Assembly: GCA_021298975.1 (NCBI GenBank)
Contig: JAJTGC010000012.1
Coordinates: forward strand, 1-41,473
Direction of reading: 5' to 3'
Origin: Oxalobacteraceae bacterium
GTDB taxonomy: Bacteria; Pseudomonadota; Gammaproteobacteria; Burkholderiales; Burkholderiaceae_D
DNA length: 41,473 nucleotides
Positions 18,450 through 30,523 of the stretch are shown here, piece by piece. The notes beneath the pieces are model-generated. The model made no database searches and was not told the origin of the DNA. It saw nothing but the letters and a program-made list of their open reading frames with translations. Within the stretch, counting starts at the first letter, position 1. Each line of letters starts with the position of its first letter. The position numbers and the translations under genes were made by a program.

Positions 18450-18931
18450 TCTCCTAATGCAACAAATTCAAGCATTTGGTTCGTCTTGTCAATGGTGATT
18501 ATTTGCCAATTTTTTGGTTATGTTGGATACGAGATTAACTATCGACTCTAAGTCACTGATTTTATGAGGGGGCGCTGAATAAATGCATATCTTGTGATGA
18601 GCCAGCGCAGCGATGGGACCCGGTGCAACGATAAATCAAAGCCTTGTAGTAACTTTATTGGCCTCAAAAGTTACTGGTTTTGTTCAATCAGTACGTCATC
18701 AGGGCTCTATCCAGCAGTCCCTGAGTAAAATTGCTCCTTAGAAAACTTTCGAGTGAAACCATGACCTCTGTCTGTGCCAACTTGTTATTTTCCTTAAGGG
18801 AACGCATACTGCAAGCGGAGCGTACCTGTCTGTTAACGCAAAGAGCTCCCACTGAATAGACATTGAAAAAATTTTCAGTTCTGAACTGGACCTATTTCAA
18901 TTTTTTTGAATTTACATACGCTGGAGTTTCG
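18450..18931. promoter_or_regulatory. Divergent regulatory region between the two bactofilin genes
   Basis: No gene is seen in this 480-base gap. For the leftward operon a perfect TTGACA lies on the minus strand at 18487-18492, with only a weak -10. For the rightward gene TTGTTA (18782-18787) and CATACT (18805-18810) are 17 bases apart. Between them are two inverted repeats: AGTAACTTT/AAAGTTACT (18648-18656 and 18667-18675) and TCAGGG/CCCTGA (18699-18704 and 18719-18724), which may be operators for the HTH or MerR proteins encoded on either side. Confidence 0.4.
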
Positions 18932-19267
18932 ATGGCTGATACGACTTATGGCAACCTCGCGGTGGGCGAGGGTGTTCGCATGCAAGGTAATTTGTCGGTG
19001 CCCGGTGAGGCGGTAATCGACGGACAGATCCAAGGCGTACTGACAGCGCAATCAGTATTCATTACAGACAATGGTGCAATTCAGGGTACGACGACCGCAG
19101 ATCATGTTCGCGTGGCCGGCAAAATTTCTGAAACCACAGTGGCAAATAAAACCCTGCTGATCGAATCCACGGGTGTGGCAACCGGCAATATTGCCTATGC
19201 TGACCTGGAAATTCGAAAAGGCGGCGATATTCAGGGCAACATTCGCATCATCCAGCGCCCTTCTTGA
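18932..19267 (+). CDS. Second bactofilin
   Basis: A 111-residue protein that is almost only the DUF583 beta-helix core: repeated short strands such as GNLSVPGEAVIDGQIQGVL, GAIQGTTTADHVRVAGKI and GDIQGNIRI. It has very short tails and is shorter than the bactofilin at 17671. The ATG at 18932 is chosen because GGAG (18923-18926) lies five bases before it; an upstream TTG at 18863 would add 23 residues with no family match. It is divergent from the HTH-bactofilin operon and convergent with the MerR-type gene. Two bactofilins of different length often act in one structure, which is likely here but unproven. Confidence 0.9.
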   Translation: MADTTYGNLAVGEGVRMQGNLSVPGEAVIDGQIQGVLTAQSVFITDNGAIQGTTTADHVRVAGKISETTVANKTLLIESTGVATGNIAYADLEIRKGGDIQGNIRIIQRPS

Positions 19268-19422
19268 TCATCCGCTTTTTCTTTGATCTACGCCTGCCGT
19301 TTTGTGCCGAGCCTAAGTGGCTTGGCATTTCTCATTGGTAAAGCCAGCGGCTGTGAAACGAACGCCGCCGAATCCCGACCTGCGTGGCTGTCGTTTCTCC
19401 ATTTACTTGTCGAGACAGGTTG

Positions 19423-20376
19423 TCAGTTCAATTTAATGGACTCAGCTTCGATGACGTAGTTGAGGCACCCTTCCATAATCGATCGTGCAGTCTGGCTGGA
19501 TTTTTGCAGCAACCGATGAATTTTTACATCAGCAGGATTGCGATTACTGCATTCTGCGCTGTAGGACTCAAATGCAGAAATGCGCGTAACAATTTCAGCA
19601 AGGTGATTCAGGCATTCGCAAGCGATATTGTTTTTCGCCACAGCCAGGTATGCCAGTTGCTCATCAGTAAATTGGCGTTCATGCTTCTGGATATCTCCGC
19701 TTGGACTGAAAACAGGTAGATCAGCTACGCTGGCGCAGGCGCGCCGTATATCCGAAATGCTTGCGGGGAACTTCAAGCACAGTACGCCGTTGTCTTCGAA
19801 ATAAGCGACGGTTGTTCTGGAGGCGATATTAAACACGACCACCGCACCGATCGCACCGCTGGCTTCCAATGCCTCGCGCAGATTTTTCAGTAAATCCTCA
19901 TGCAGCGTCGGATAGTAAAAAACCAGCACATCCGGTTGTTCTTTTTTGCCTTCGCTGAGGAAATCTGCAAATGAGGCGTGACATCCCAACAAGCGGAAGT
20001 CGCTTGCGGGTGCCATCGGATCGTCGATCACTGACTGGAACACGCTGCCAATGAAGAGTGCCTTCATGACGGTTTTTTCCGCCGGTGCTGGCCCGGCCGC
20101 GCCCGCTAACTTCCCTGCCAGACGTTCTTTGAGTTTTTCCACAGGAAGACTCGCCAAACCACTGGGTGGGTAACCTCTGTCAACGAGTTGCTTGATCAAA
20201 GAGAGGCGATAAAGATCCTCATCGGAGTACACCCGGCGTCCCGTGTCCGTGCGTGTGGGCACAACCAGGCTGTATCTTTTTTCCCAGACTCGGAGCGTTT
20301 CCGGATGAATCCCGGTCTGCCGAGATACCACGCCGATGGTGTGAAAGCCTGATAGATCACGTATTGCAATAGACAT
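19423..20376 (-). CDS. MerR-family regulator with divergent B12-binding-like C-terminal domain
   Basis: A 317-residue regulator. Residues about 12-80 form the MerR winged helix (TIGVVSRQTGIHPETLRVWE, then GRRVYSDEDLYRL). After a linker, about 100-230 resembles the Rossmann-like cobalamin-binding or receiver fold seen in CarH/LitR-type regulators (LFIGSVFQSV, PDVLVFYYPTLHEDLL, GAVVVFNIASRTT), but the DxHxxG motif for B12 is missing, so cobalamin sensing is unlikely. A helical tail follows to the C-terminus. It points towards the second bactofilin gene from the other side. A promoter is visible upstream. A regulatory link to the bactofilins is an inference from position. Confidence 0.82.
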   Translation of the reverse strand: MSIAIRDLSGFHTIGVVSRQTGIHPETLRVWEKRYSLVVPTRTDTGRRVYSDEDLYRLSLIKQLVDRGYPPSGLASLPVEKLKERLAGKLAGAAGPAPAEKTVMKALFIGSVFQSVIDDPMAPASDFRLLGCHASFADFLSEGKKEQPDVLVFYYPTLHEDLLKNLREALEASGAIGAVVVFNIASRTTVAYFEDNGVLCLKFPASISDIRRACASVADLPVFSPSGDIQKHERQFTDEQLAYLAVAKNNIACECLNHLAEIVTRISAFESYSAECSNRNPADVKIHRLLQKSSQTARSIMEGCLNYVIEAESIKLN

Positions 20377-20440
20377 AACGATTCCCGGTGGATCAATGGT
20401 TTGCTTCAGATTCGAGCAATGCCTGAGTCTATCATCGGTT

Positions 20441-20468
20441 TATTTAATGTCCACATATATTTAAACAA
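20441..20468 (-). promoter_or_regulatory. Candidate promoter of the MerR-type gene
   Basis: On the minus strand TTGTTT (20463-20468) and TAAATA (20441-20446) are 16 bases apart in an AT-rich stretch, about 65 bases before the ATG at 20376. Confidence 0.35.
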
Positions 20469-20625
20469 AATAATGGAAACCTCTTGAAATCAATCGTTTT
20501 ACTGCCTTTTACATAAACAAATGGTAGATTCTTCTGCATCGGGGTTCGATAAGAACGCTACTTACGGCTCCGGGTTGACCTTCTCGAGGTACGTTAAAGC
20601 AGCCGCCACCCGCCCAGAAAGAACA

Positions 20626-21531
20626 TCAGGCGGGATGCGAGGGCGGCAGGCCGTTCAGCGTTGCCACGAAATCGGCCAACATGGGGACATAGCGCTCAGC
20701 CTGACCCGCGGCCTCCATCCCGGCAAACGAGTTCTTTACCATCGACTGAATGGGATGCAGCGCGCCGATTTCATTGGCCAGGCTGCTCAGGTAGCGCATG
20801 TCCTTGTGCGCATTGCTGATGGTGAACCGATGCGCGTTGTGGTCACCCTCCATGGTCCACTTCATGAAGGTGTCGTAGAAGCCATTGCGCATGCGGCTGC
20901 TGCCTATCACCGAATGAAACTGTTCGGTGCTCAGGCCCGCCTTGCGCGCGATGCCTAGTGCTTCTGAAAACAAGGCCGCGTAGCCCATCGCAATGAAGTT
21001 ATTAATCAGCTTCATCTTGTGCCCCAACCCCACCGGGCCCAGATGGACCACATTGCCCGCCCAGCAATCGAGCACCGGCTTGATTTTGTCGAAAGTTGCC
21101 TGATCCGCGCCCACCATGGTGTCGAGCGTGCCGGCTTCCGCCTCGGCAGGGGTGCGGCCCAAGGGCGCATCCACGAAGTGCATGCCCCGCTCGCCAGCAG
21201 TTTGTGCCAACGCCAGTGTGGAGACAGGGTTCGAGGTCGAGCAGTCGATGACGATCAGCCCTTGTTTGCGAGCAGCGAAGATGCCGTCCGGGCCGTGCAT
21301 CAGCGATTCGACTTGCGGCGAGCCGGTCACGCACAGCAGTACCATATCGCACTGCATGGCGACTTCCCGCGCAGTCACTGCCTCGGTTGCGCCCAGTTGC
21401 TTGAGGCGTTCGACGGGCTCGCGATTGCGGTGCCCCATGATCACAAGCGAATAACCTTTGGTTACGATGTTCCTGGCCATGCCTGCGCCCATCAATCCGA
21501 CGCCGATAAATCCGATCGAAGGTTTGTTCAT
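20626..21531 (-). CDS. NAD(P)-dependent 3-hydroxyisobutyrate-dehydrogenase-family oxidoreductase
   Basis: A beta-hydroxyacid dehydrogenase of the GarR/MmsB family. From the ATG at 21531 it has 301 residues: an NAD(P) Rossmann start IGFIGVGLMGAGMARN (6-21), the substrate segment DAPLGRTPAEAEAGTL (121-136) in place of the more usual DAPVSGG, and the catalytic Lys K174 in KLINN. The ATG follows AGGGG; 19 more in-frame residues upstream lack family character. It is divergent from a pentonate-type dehydratase, so reduction or oxidation of a semialdehyde or hydroxyacid in sugar-acid breakdown is likely. A G+C-rich inverted repeat overlapping the stop (CCCGCC/GGCGGG) may terminate it. The exact substrate cannot be told. 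Confidence 0.88.
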   Translation of the reverse strand: MNKPSIGFIGVGLMGAGMARNIVTKGYSLVIMGHRNREPVERLKQLGATEAVTAREVAMQCDMVLLCVTGSPQVESLMHGPDGIFAARKQGLIVIDCSTSNPVSTLALAQTAGERGMHFVDAPLGRTPAEAEAGTLDTMVGADQATFDKIKPVLDCWAGNVVHLGPVGLGHKMKLINNFIAMGYAALFSEALGIARKAGLSTEQFHSVIGSSRMRNGFYDTFMKWTMEGDHNAHRFTISNAHKDMRYLSSLANEIGALHPIQSMVKNSFAGMEAAGQAERYVPMLADFVATLNGLPPSHPA

Positions 21532-21647
21532 TGCTTTTCCCCTGTTTTGTTTGTTTTGTAGTAAGAGATGCTTGATGGCTGGTTGCACTTCCTGTGCTCA
21601 AGTTTGCCACAGGCGTCTGGTGGGGTAGGGTTCACTGAGCCTAACTG

Positions 21648-21684
21648 ATGCCATGCTGACCATGCCGTGCTGACCCGCTAGAAT
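21648..21684 (+). promoter_or_regulatory. Tandem 14-bp repeat and candidate promoter of the dehydratase gene
   Basis: ATGCCATGCTGACC (21648-21661) and ATGCCGTGCTGACC (21662-21675) are a head-to-tail pair. The first ends in CTGACC (21656-21661), which lies 17 bases before TAGAAT (21679-21684), so the repeats could be binding sites overlapping a promoter. The remaining gap between the divergent genes shows nothing more. Confidence 0.4.
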
Positions 21685-21816
21685 GTGTCCAAGACAGGGT
21701 TCGCACAACACGGCTGGGCCCGTTGGCGCCGTCTGGCCGGCGAACCCAGTGCCGAGATTATGTGAGGCTCAAAAACAAATCGGCCGTGACCGTGGTCCGA
21801 GTTCAAGGGGAAGACA

Positions 21817-23601
21817 ATGCAGCACAAGAAAAGCAAGCTGCGCTCACGCGCATGGTTCGACAATGCCGATAATCCAGGCATGACAGCGCTGTATCTGGAG
21901 CGCTGCATGAACTATGGACTCACGCTTGAGGAATTACGCGACAGTGGCAAGCCCATCATCGGCATTGCACAGACGGGCAGCGATCTCTCGCCTTGCAATC
22001 GTCATCATCTGGATCTTGCCGTGCGCGTGAAAGAAGGCATACGCGACGCGGGCGGTATACCGATCGAGTTTCCGGTGCATCCGATACAGGAGACGACTAA
22101 ACGGCCGACGGCGGCACTGGATCGCAACCTCACCTACCTTGGCCTGGTCGAAGTGCTGTTCGGTTATCCGCTCGATGGCGTGGTGCTGACCACCGGCTGC
22201 GACAAGACCACTCCCGCCATGCTTATGGGGGCAGCGAGTGTTGATCTGCCGGCAATCGTGCTTTCGGGCGGCCCCATGCTCAATGGCTATTACAAAAATG
22301 CTCGTGCGGGTTCGGGCACGGTCATCTGGCATGCGCGCGAAGAAATGGCCGCTGGCAAAATCAATTACGACGAGTTTCTGGAAATGGTCGCCAGCTCTGC
22401 GCCTTCCATCGGTCATTGCAACAGCATGGGCACTGCGCTGTCCATGAATGGGCTTGCCGAAGCCTTGGGTATGTCCTTGCCTGGTTGTGCTGCCATACCT
22501 GCACCTTATCGCGAGCGTCCGCAAATGGCCTATCGCACCGGGCGTCGCATCGTCGATATGGTCCATGAAGATTTGCGCCCCTCAAAAATTCTGACTCGTG
22601 CAGCGTTCGAGAATGCCATCGTTGCCGCAAGTGCGTTAGGTGGTTCTTCCAATTGCCCGCCGCACATCAATGCAATCGCAAGACACATGGGTGTTCCACT
22701 GGAACTGAAAGACTGGGACACCATCGGTTACAAGATTCCATTGCTGGTCAACTGCATGCCTGCCGGCGAGTATCTGGGCGAAGAATTCCATCGAGCCGGT
22801 GGCGTGCCTGCCGTGATGCATGAATTGCTGAATGCAGGCAAGCTGCATCATGAGGCCATGACGGTGTCGGGACAGACCATAGGTGAATGCTATGCGAACA
22901 CGCCCTCATCGAATGCCGATGTCATACGACCCTATGACAAGCCGTTGCAGCAGGAAGCCGGTTTCGCGGTCTTGTCGGGTAATTTGTTTGATGCAGCGGT
23001 GATGAAGACCTCGGTGATCTCGGCGGCTTTCCGTAAACGCTATCTCGAAAAGCCGGATGATCCGGGTGCCTTCGAAGGGCGGGCGATTGTGTTCGAGGGG
23101 ACCGAGGATTATCACGAGCGCATCAATGATCCTTCGCTCCATATCGATGCGGACTCGGTTCTTTTCATGCGCGGTGTCGGCCCTGTTGGCTACCCGGGTG
23201 CTGCTGAAGTCGTCAATATGCTGCCGCCGGATTCACTCGTCAGGGAGGGTATCAATCTTCTGCCCTGTGTCGGTGATGGTCGTCAGTCCGGTACCTCGGG
23301 CAGCCCGTCCGTCTTGAATGCGTCACCCGAATCAGCAATCGGTGGCGGACTGGCCTATTTGCAGACGGGTGACCGTGTGCGTTTCGATTTGAATCGCCGT
23401 ACTGCCAATGCGCTGGTGAGCGAAGAAGAATGGGCGGCACGCAAGGCGGCGTGGAAGCCGCCTGAGTTGGTGAATCAGACGCCCTGGCAGGCGCTGCACC
23501 GGCAATTTGTCGGCCAACTTGATACGGGCGGCTGCCTCGATTTCGCCGTGGATTATCAGCGGATCTCCACGACCTTTGGCGTGCCACGGGACAATCACTG
23601 A
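21817..23601 (+). CDS. IlvD/Edd-family sugar-acid dehydratase (pentonate type)
   Basis: A 594-residue Fe-S dehydratase that removes water from a sugar acid to give a 2-keto-3-deoxy acid. The three cluster cysteines are C60 in [10 protein letters not shown]128 in [10 protein letters not shown] (with K130, the expected carbamylated Lys) and C201 in GHCNSMGTA. Their spacing and the segment [17 protein letters not shown] match the L-arabinonate/D-xylonate dehydratase group more than IlvD, which acts on branched-chain precursors. AAGGGG precedes the ATG. It pairs divergently with a 3-hydroxyisobutyrate-dehydrogenase-like gene. The natural substrate could be a pentonate or hexonate. Confidence 0.9.
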   Translation: MQHKKSKLRSRAWFDNADNPGMTALYLERCMNYGLTLEELRDSGKPIIGIAQTGSDLSPCNRHHLDLAVRVKEGIRDAGGIPIEFPVHPIQETTKRPTAALDRNLTYLGLVEVLFGYPLDGVVLTTGCDKTTPAMLMGAASVDLPAIVLSGGPMLNGYYKNARAGSGTVIWHAREEMAAGKINYDEFLEMVASSAPSIGHCNSMGTALSMNGLAEALGMSLPGCAAIPAPYRERPQMAYRTGRRIVDMVHEDLRPSKILTRAAFENAIVAASALGGSSNCPPHINAIARHMGVPLELKDWDTIGYKIPLLVNCMPAGEYLGEEFHRAGGVPAVMHELLNAGKLHHEAMTVSGQTIGECYANTPSSNADVIRPYDKPLQQEAGFAVLSGNLFDAAVMKTSVISAAFRKRYLEKPDDPGAFEGRAIVFEGTEDYHERINDPSLHIDADSVLFMRGVGPVGYPGAAEVVNMLPPDSLVREGINLLPCVGDGRQSGTSGSPSVLNASPESAIGGGLAYLQTGDRVRFDLNRRTANALVSEEEWAARKAAWKPPELVNQTPWQALHRQFVGQLDTGGCLDFAVDYQRISTTFGVPRDNH

Positions 23602-23614
23602 TCGTTACGAATCA

Positions 23615-24046
23615 TCACTGACAATCGTTGCGATATTTTTCTGCGGCGCGTCGTGCCATTTTGCGAGCCTTGTCCTGTGCGCTCAGTGGCGCATCGCGCA
23701 CATCCTCTTCGCGCCATTTCAGCTGTAGTGCGAGTGACTTGCATTTGCGCTCTCGCGCTGCTGCGCCCCGTGTGGAGAGATCGCGTATCTGCTTATCCTG
23801 CCGTTCGCGCTGTTCCCGTATGGCCTGTAGTTTGGCGACTTCTCTTTTTTCGCGTGCAAGTGATTTGTCGTCAGTTTCATGCGGTTTGTCGGGCACAGCC
23901 ACTGGAAGCTGTTGTCCATCGCAAGGTATATCGGTATACGTAACGACACCCGCCTGTTCGCATTTATAAATCGCGGCGGCCGGGAGAGCGACACAGGATA
24001 GGGATAAAAAGATAGCCGTCGATGCGGCAGTATTCATTACCTTCAT
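23615..24046 (-). CDS. Periplasmic DUF4124 protein
   Basis: A 143-residue secreted protein: signal peptide (about 1-25, cut near PAAA), then a DUF4124 domain with IYKCEQAGVVTYTDIPC, whose two cysteines probably form a disulfide, and a long charged helical tail (about 60-143) rich in Arg, Lys and Glu. Such proteins are common in betaproteobacterial envelopes and have no defined function. AGAGG lies five bases before the ATG. It is the last gene of a minus-strand group and its stop is 14 bases from the convergent dehydratase stop. Confidence 0.85.
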   Translation of the reverse strand: MKVMNTAASTAIFLSLSCVALPAAAIYKCEQAGVVTYTDIPCDGQQLPVAVPDKPHETDDKSLAREKREVAKLQAIREQRERQDKQIRDLSTRGAAARERKCKSLALQLKWREEDVRDAPLSAQDKARKMARRAAEKYRNDCQ

Positions 24047-24090
24047 CAGAACCTCTTGAACAGGAATACGGCAGGGTGTGTCTGACAGAC

Positions 24091-25486
24091 TCAGAGCACC
24101 TTGCCAGGATTCATCAGGTTAAGCGGATCGAGTGCCCGCTTGATGGCTACCATCATGTTCAGTTCTGTCTCGGATTTGTACCGCTTGATCTCATCGCGCT
24201 TCAAGGCGCCCAGCCCATGTTCCGCCGAGATGGATCCATCATAGGCATGCACCTTGTCGTGCACGAGCTGATTGATCGCTGCCTGATGCTGAAGAAAATC
24301 GTCATCATTCTGCTCCAGCGGTGCGGATACGTTGTAATGCAGGTTACCGTCACCCAGGTGACCAAAGGTGACCATACGACAAGCCGGGAATTTCTGTTGC
24401 AATAACGCGTCAGTCTCCTCAATGAATTCGGCAAGGCGTGAGACCGGCACGGCAATATCGTGTTTGATATTTTTACCTTCAGCGGCCTGTGCCATCGAAA
24501 TATGCTCGCGTAAATGCCACATTGCCTGCGATTGCGACAGCGAACTAGCCACCACAGCATCCTGAATCAGCCCACGATCCATTGCGTCGGTAGCCAAAGC
24601 TTCGAGCATTGCATTGGCGTGAGATTCGGACTCGGCATCAGATAACTCCAGCAACACATACTGCGCATGATGTTCACGGAATGGCGAGCGCAATGCGGGG
24701 AAATGCTTTTCGACCAGCTGCAGGCAGAATGCTGACATCAATTCAAAACCGGTCAGAGCAGCATCGCAGCGTTGCTGGGCTAGCGATAACAGCGAGAGTG
24801 CATCACGTGGATGAGGCAGTGCGAACAGTGCGGTGAGTCTGGCGGCAGGCTGCGCATATAATTTCAATACAGCCGCGGTGATGATCCCGAGCGTACCCTC
24901 TGCGCCGATGAACAAATCTCGCAGGTCATAACCCGTATTGTCCTTGCGTAATCCGCGCAGACCATCCCAGACCTCACCCTGAGGCGTGACAACTTCCAGT
25001 CCCAGCGTCAATTCACGCATGGTTCCATAGCGCAGCACCGCCGTACCACCGGCATTGGTCGACAGATTGCCCCCTATGGTGCAGCTGCCTTCGGAGGCCA
25101 GCGAGAGCGGAAACAGACGATCTGTATCGGCGGCGGCGTCCTGGACCTGTTGCAGCAGGCAGCCGGCTTCTGCTGTCAGGGTATTGTTGATCGGGTCGAT
25201 GCTGCGTATGCGGTGCATGCGCGAGAGCGACAAGACAATGGCGTTACCACGCGTATCCGGCACGCTACCCAATACCAGTCCCGTATTGCCGCCCTGAGGC
25301 ACGATGGGGATTTGGTGCGCGATGCACAGCTTGACGATGGCCGCGACTTCACCGGTATCGCTTGGACGAATCACTGCTCGCGCACGACCAGTGAAACGAC
25401 CGCGCCAGTCGGTCAGGTATTGCGACATAGCGTCGCCGGTCAGCACATGGGTGGTACCGACAACGTTGATACATTGCGTGATGAAA

Positions 25487-25497
<11 letters not shown>
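24091..25497 (-). CDS. FAD-linked 2-hydroxyacid dehydrogenase (GlcD/D-lactate dehydrogenase type)
   Basis: A 468-residue flavoprotein of the VAO superfamily. The N-terminal FAD_binding_4 domain (about 38-220) has PIVPQGGNTGLVLGSVPD and SLASEGSCTIGGNLSTNAGG; the C-terminal FAD-oxidase domain has FGHLGDGNLHYN and ISAEHGLG, whose His residues bind the metal or substrate carboxylate, and ends LDPLNLMNPGKVL. This pattern fits D-lactate, D-2-hydroxyglutarate or glycolate (GlcD) dehydrogenases. No partner GlcE/GlcF genes are adjacent. Its start lies inside the end of the DUF2069 gene (11-base overlap), so it is in an operon with DUF2069 and wrbA. The substrate is undecided. Confidence 0.92.
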
Positions 25498-27837
<2,340 letters not shown>

Positions 27838-28607
27838 TCCGGTTGTTCAGCCATCAGTGCATGACCACAGGCATCGATCTGCACGACCTCAGCTGCGGGT
27901 AGCTTGCTGATCAGGCTGCCTGCGGCTTTCGCCGGCGTCATCATGTCTTTTTTGCCAAGTACAAACAACGCAGGGCAGTGCAACGCGGCAGCGGCTGCCT
28001 CGCCACCTTCGTAGGCATTACACGCCGAAAAATCCGTATAAAAAACCTTGGCGGGATTGCCGCGCGAAATGTGCTGCATTAACCGGCGACTACCGCCCTG
28101 CACATAAAAACCGGGTCCGGGTGCCGAGGGTTTTTGTGCCATGCTTGAATGCGACCAGATATTGACCATATCGATCGCGCGTTGCTCGTGATCGCGCGCT
28201 GCGTCGAGGAGCGCTGATGAAACCTTCATCGGATAAGCGGTACCGACCAGCGCAACCCCGTTGATTTTTTCAGGCGCGCGCGAAGCAGCTTCCAGTGCAA
28301 TGAGCGAACCCATGCTGTGGCCAATCAGAATCGTTTTACGTACACCCGCTGCCTCAAGTAGTGCATGCAGCCAGTCAGACAGCGTCTCGACGCTCTCCAG
28401 CGGATCGCCCTCACTGCGGCCATGCCCTGGCAGATCGACGGCGAGTACAGAAAAGCCATGATGCGCAAAATAGCGCGTTTGTAATGCCCACACCGAATGG
28501 TCGTTCTGCGCCCCATGGATGAACACGGCTGTGGGTAATGTGGCATCGAAAGATTTGCCGCCGGTGTAAGCGTACGCTTGATGGCCGTTGACGCGTTGTT
28601 CCATGGG

Positions 28608-29918
28608 TTACGCTCCCTTCTGTGATGCTTTGAGTCCGCGTTTCAGATCGTCGATCAGATCATCGGCATCTTCCAGTCCGACGGATAGTCGCATCGTGCC
28701 TTCGCGTATGCCCGATGCGTCGAGCTGTTCGGTTGGCACGCGGAAGTGGGTGGTGGATGCTGGATGAATCACCAGTGATTTCGCATCACCGACATTGGCC
28801 AGATGAGAAAACACCGAGAGCGATTCCACAAAGCGGCGCCCGGCGGCACGGTCACCTTTGAGCGTGAAAGAAAATACGGCACCGCAGCCGCGGGGCAGCA
28901 ATTTTTTGGCGAGTTGGTAGTCAGGATGTTCGGGCAGCTCTGGATACGATACGGATTCAACCGCGGGATGCGTGACCAGGAATTCAACAATCTTGCGGGT
29001 ATTGCTGACATGCCGGTCCATGCGCAGGCTGAGTGTTTCTATGCCTTGCAGTATGGTGAAGGCATTGTACGGGCTCATCACCGCACCAAAGTCACGCAAG
29101 CCTTCACGTCGTGCGCGCAGCGAGAAGGGAGCCACCGTGGATTCCTCGGCAAACACCATGCCATGGAATCCATCATAAGGTTCACAGAGTTCGGCAAAAC
29201 GGCCGGTTTTCTCATACGCAGCTTGCCAATTGAAGGTGCCACCATCGACCAGCAGACCACCCACGGCAGTGCCATGCCCGCAGAGGAATTTCGTTGCAGA
29301 GTGAAACACCAGATCAGCGCCATGATCAAACGGTCGCAGCAAGTAAGGCGTCGTAAAGGTGGAATCGACCATCAGCGGCACATGATGCTCATGCGCGATC
29401 GCGGCGACGCTATCAATATCAAGGACATCCAGTCCGGGGTTACCCAAGGTTTCCGCAAACAGCACCTTGGTGTTAGGGCGTATGTTGCTGCGCCAGGCAT
29501 CCTTATCGCGCGGATCAATGAAGGTGGTTTCAATACCGAAGCGCTTCATGGTGTAACCGAGGAGGTTTTGTGATCCACCATACAGCGCACGCGAGGCCAG
29601 CACATGCGAACCAGCGCCGGCAATCGTGGCAAGACCCAGATGCATGGCTGCCTGACCGCTGGCGACGGCAATGCCTGCAACGCCGCCTTCAAGTGCGGCG
29701 ATGCGCTCTTCCAGTACCGCATTGGTTGGATTGGATATCCGCGAATACACATGGCCCGAGCGTTCCATATTGAACAGGGACGCCGCGTGATCGGAATCAC
29801 GAAAGACAAACGAGGTCGACAGGTAAATTGGCGTTGCGCGGGCGCCGGTAGCGGGGTCGGGTGCACTGCCTGCATGCAACGATAGCGTATCGAAGCCGGG
29901 GTATTTGGGGTCGCTCAT
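28608..29918 (-). CDS. metY: O-acetylhomoserine sulfhydrylase (aminocarboxypropyltransferase)
   Basis: A PLP enzyme of the Cys/Met metabolism family that makes homocysteine from O-acetylhomoserine and sulfide. The 436 residues start GFDTLSLHAGSAPDPATGA, contain YSRISNPTNAVLEERIAALE, and have the PLP Lys K210 in HSATKFLCGHG. Length above 420 and the N-terminal pattern fit MetY better than the shorter MetZ or MetB. It is followed at three bases by the alpha/beta hydrolase gene. A TATAAT on the minus strand (29957-29962) is a possible -10 for this operon, but no good -35 is visible, and I see no SAM-type riboswitch in the upstream 146 bases. Confidence 0.9.
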   Translation of the reverse strand: MSDPKYPGFDTLSLHAGSAPDPATGARATPIYLSTSFVFRDSDHAASLFNMERSGHVYSRISNPTNAVLEERIAALEGGVAGIAVASGQAAMHLGLATIAGAGSHVLASRALYGGSQNLLGYTMKRFGIETTFIDPRDKDAWRSNIRPNTKVLFAETLGNPGLDVLDIDSVAAIAHEHHVPLMVDSTFTTPYLLRPFDHGADLVFHSATKFLCGHGTAVGGLLVDGGTFNWQAAYEKTGRFAELCEPYDGFHGMVFAEESTVAPFSLRARREGLRDFGAVMSPYNAFTILQGIETLSLRMDRHVSNTRKIVEFLVTHPAVESVSYPELPEHPDYQLAKKLLPRGCGAVFSFTLKGDRAAGRRFVESLSVFSHLANVGDAKSLVIHPASTTHFRVPTEQLDASGIREGTMRLSVGLEDADDLIDDLKRGLKASQKGA

Positions 29919-30064
29919 AGGGATACCAATACGAGGTTAATCGGGAGCAAGCGGAGATTATAGGCCGGACCGCTGTCCCTGCCTGATGGTATCTGGCTTT
30001 TTTCCAAACGCTGGGCTACATTGGCTTCCCGGGCAGACAATAAAAACCAGGCAGGAGACGTTCC

Positions 30065-30523
30065 ATGAAAGTGTCTGAAATTCTCAAGGTCAAAGGCAAT
30101 ATTCTCTATACGGTACCACCGGAAACCAGTTTGCTCGACGCGATCAATGTAATGACCGAGAAAGATATTGGGTCGCTGGTAGTGATGGATAACGGATCAT
30201 TGGTTGGCCTGCTGACTTTTCGTGAAGTGATGCGTGCAGTGCATGCCAATCAAGGTTCGGTGGGGCAGGGTACGGTCGGTGAGCACATGGTGCGCGATGT
30301 GCTGACCATGTCACCAGATACGGATGTCGATGACATTCGGCGCTTAATGCTCGAGCGCCATGCGCGTTATGTCCCGGTGCTGGATGGAAGGGTGCTGCTG
30401 GGCGTGATGTCTTTTTATGATGTGGCCAAGTCCGTGCTGGAGGCGCAGAATTTCGAGAATACTCTACTCAAGGCCTATATCCGCGACTGGCCTGCAGAGC
30501 ATGACGCCAAGGATATGCAATAA
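30065..30523 (+). CDS. Two-CBS-domain protein
   Basis: A 152-residue protein consisting of a pair of CBS domains: TSLLDAINVMTEKDIGSLVV with LVGLLTFREVMRAV, then MSPDTDVDDIRRLMLERHAR with LLGVMSFYDVAKSVL. Such stand-alone pairs bind adenine nucleotides such as AMP, ATP or SAM and regulate partners. AGGAG lies before the ATG. The stop is immediately followed by the GTG start of the LplT-like transporter, with no base between, so they are in one operon and the CBS protein may respond to energy or nucleotide status for that transporter; this link is inferred. Confidence 0.9.
   Translation: MKVSEILKVKGNILYTVPPETSLLDAINVMTEKDIGSLVVMDNGSLVGLLTFREVMRAVHANQGSVGQGTVGEHMVRDVLTMSPDTDVDDIRRLMLERHARYVPVLDGRVLLGVMSFYDVAKSVLEAQNFENTLLKAYIRDWPAEHDAKDMQ

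Noticed and set aside
20521-20958. 145-codon plus-strand frame starting in the MerR upstream region
   Set aside because: It runs mostly antisense to the hydroxyacid dehydrogenase gene and has no family character.
29919-30064. SAM-responsive riboswitch upstream of metY
   Set aside because: The 146 bases are short and I could not find the nested stems or conserved bases of known SAM riboswitches.
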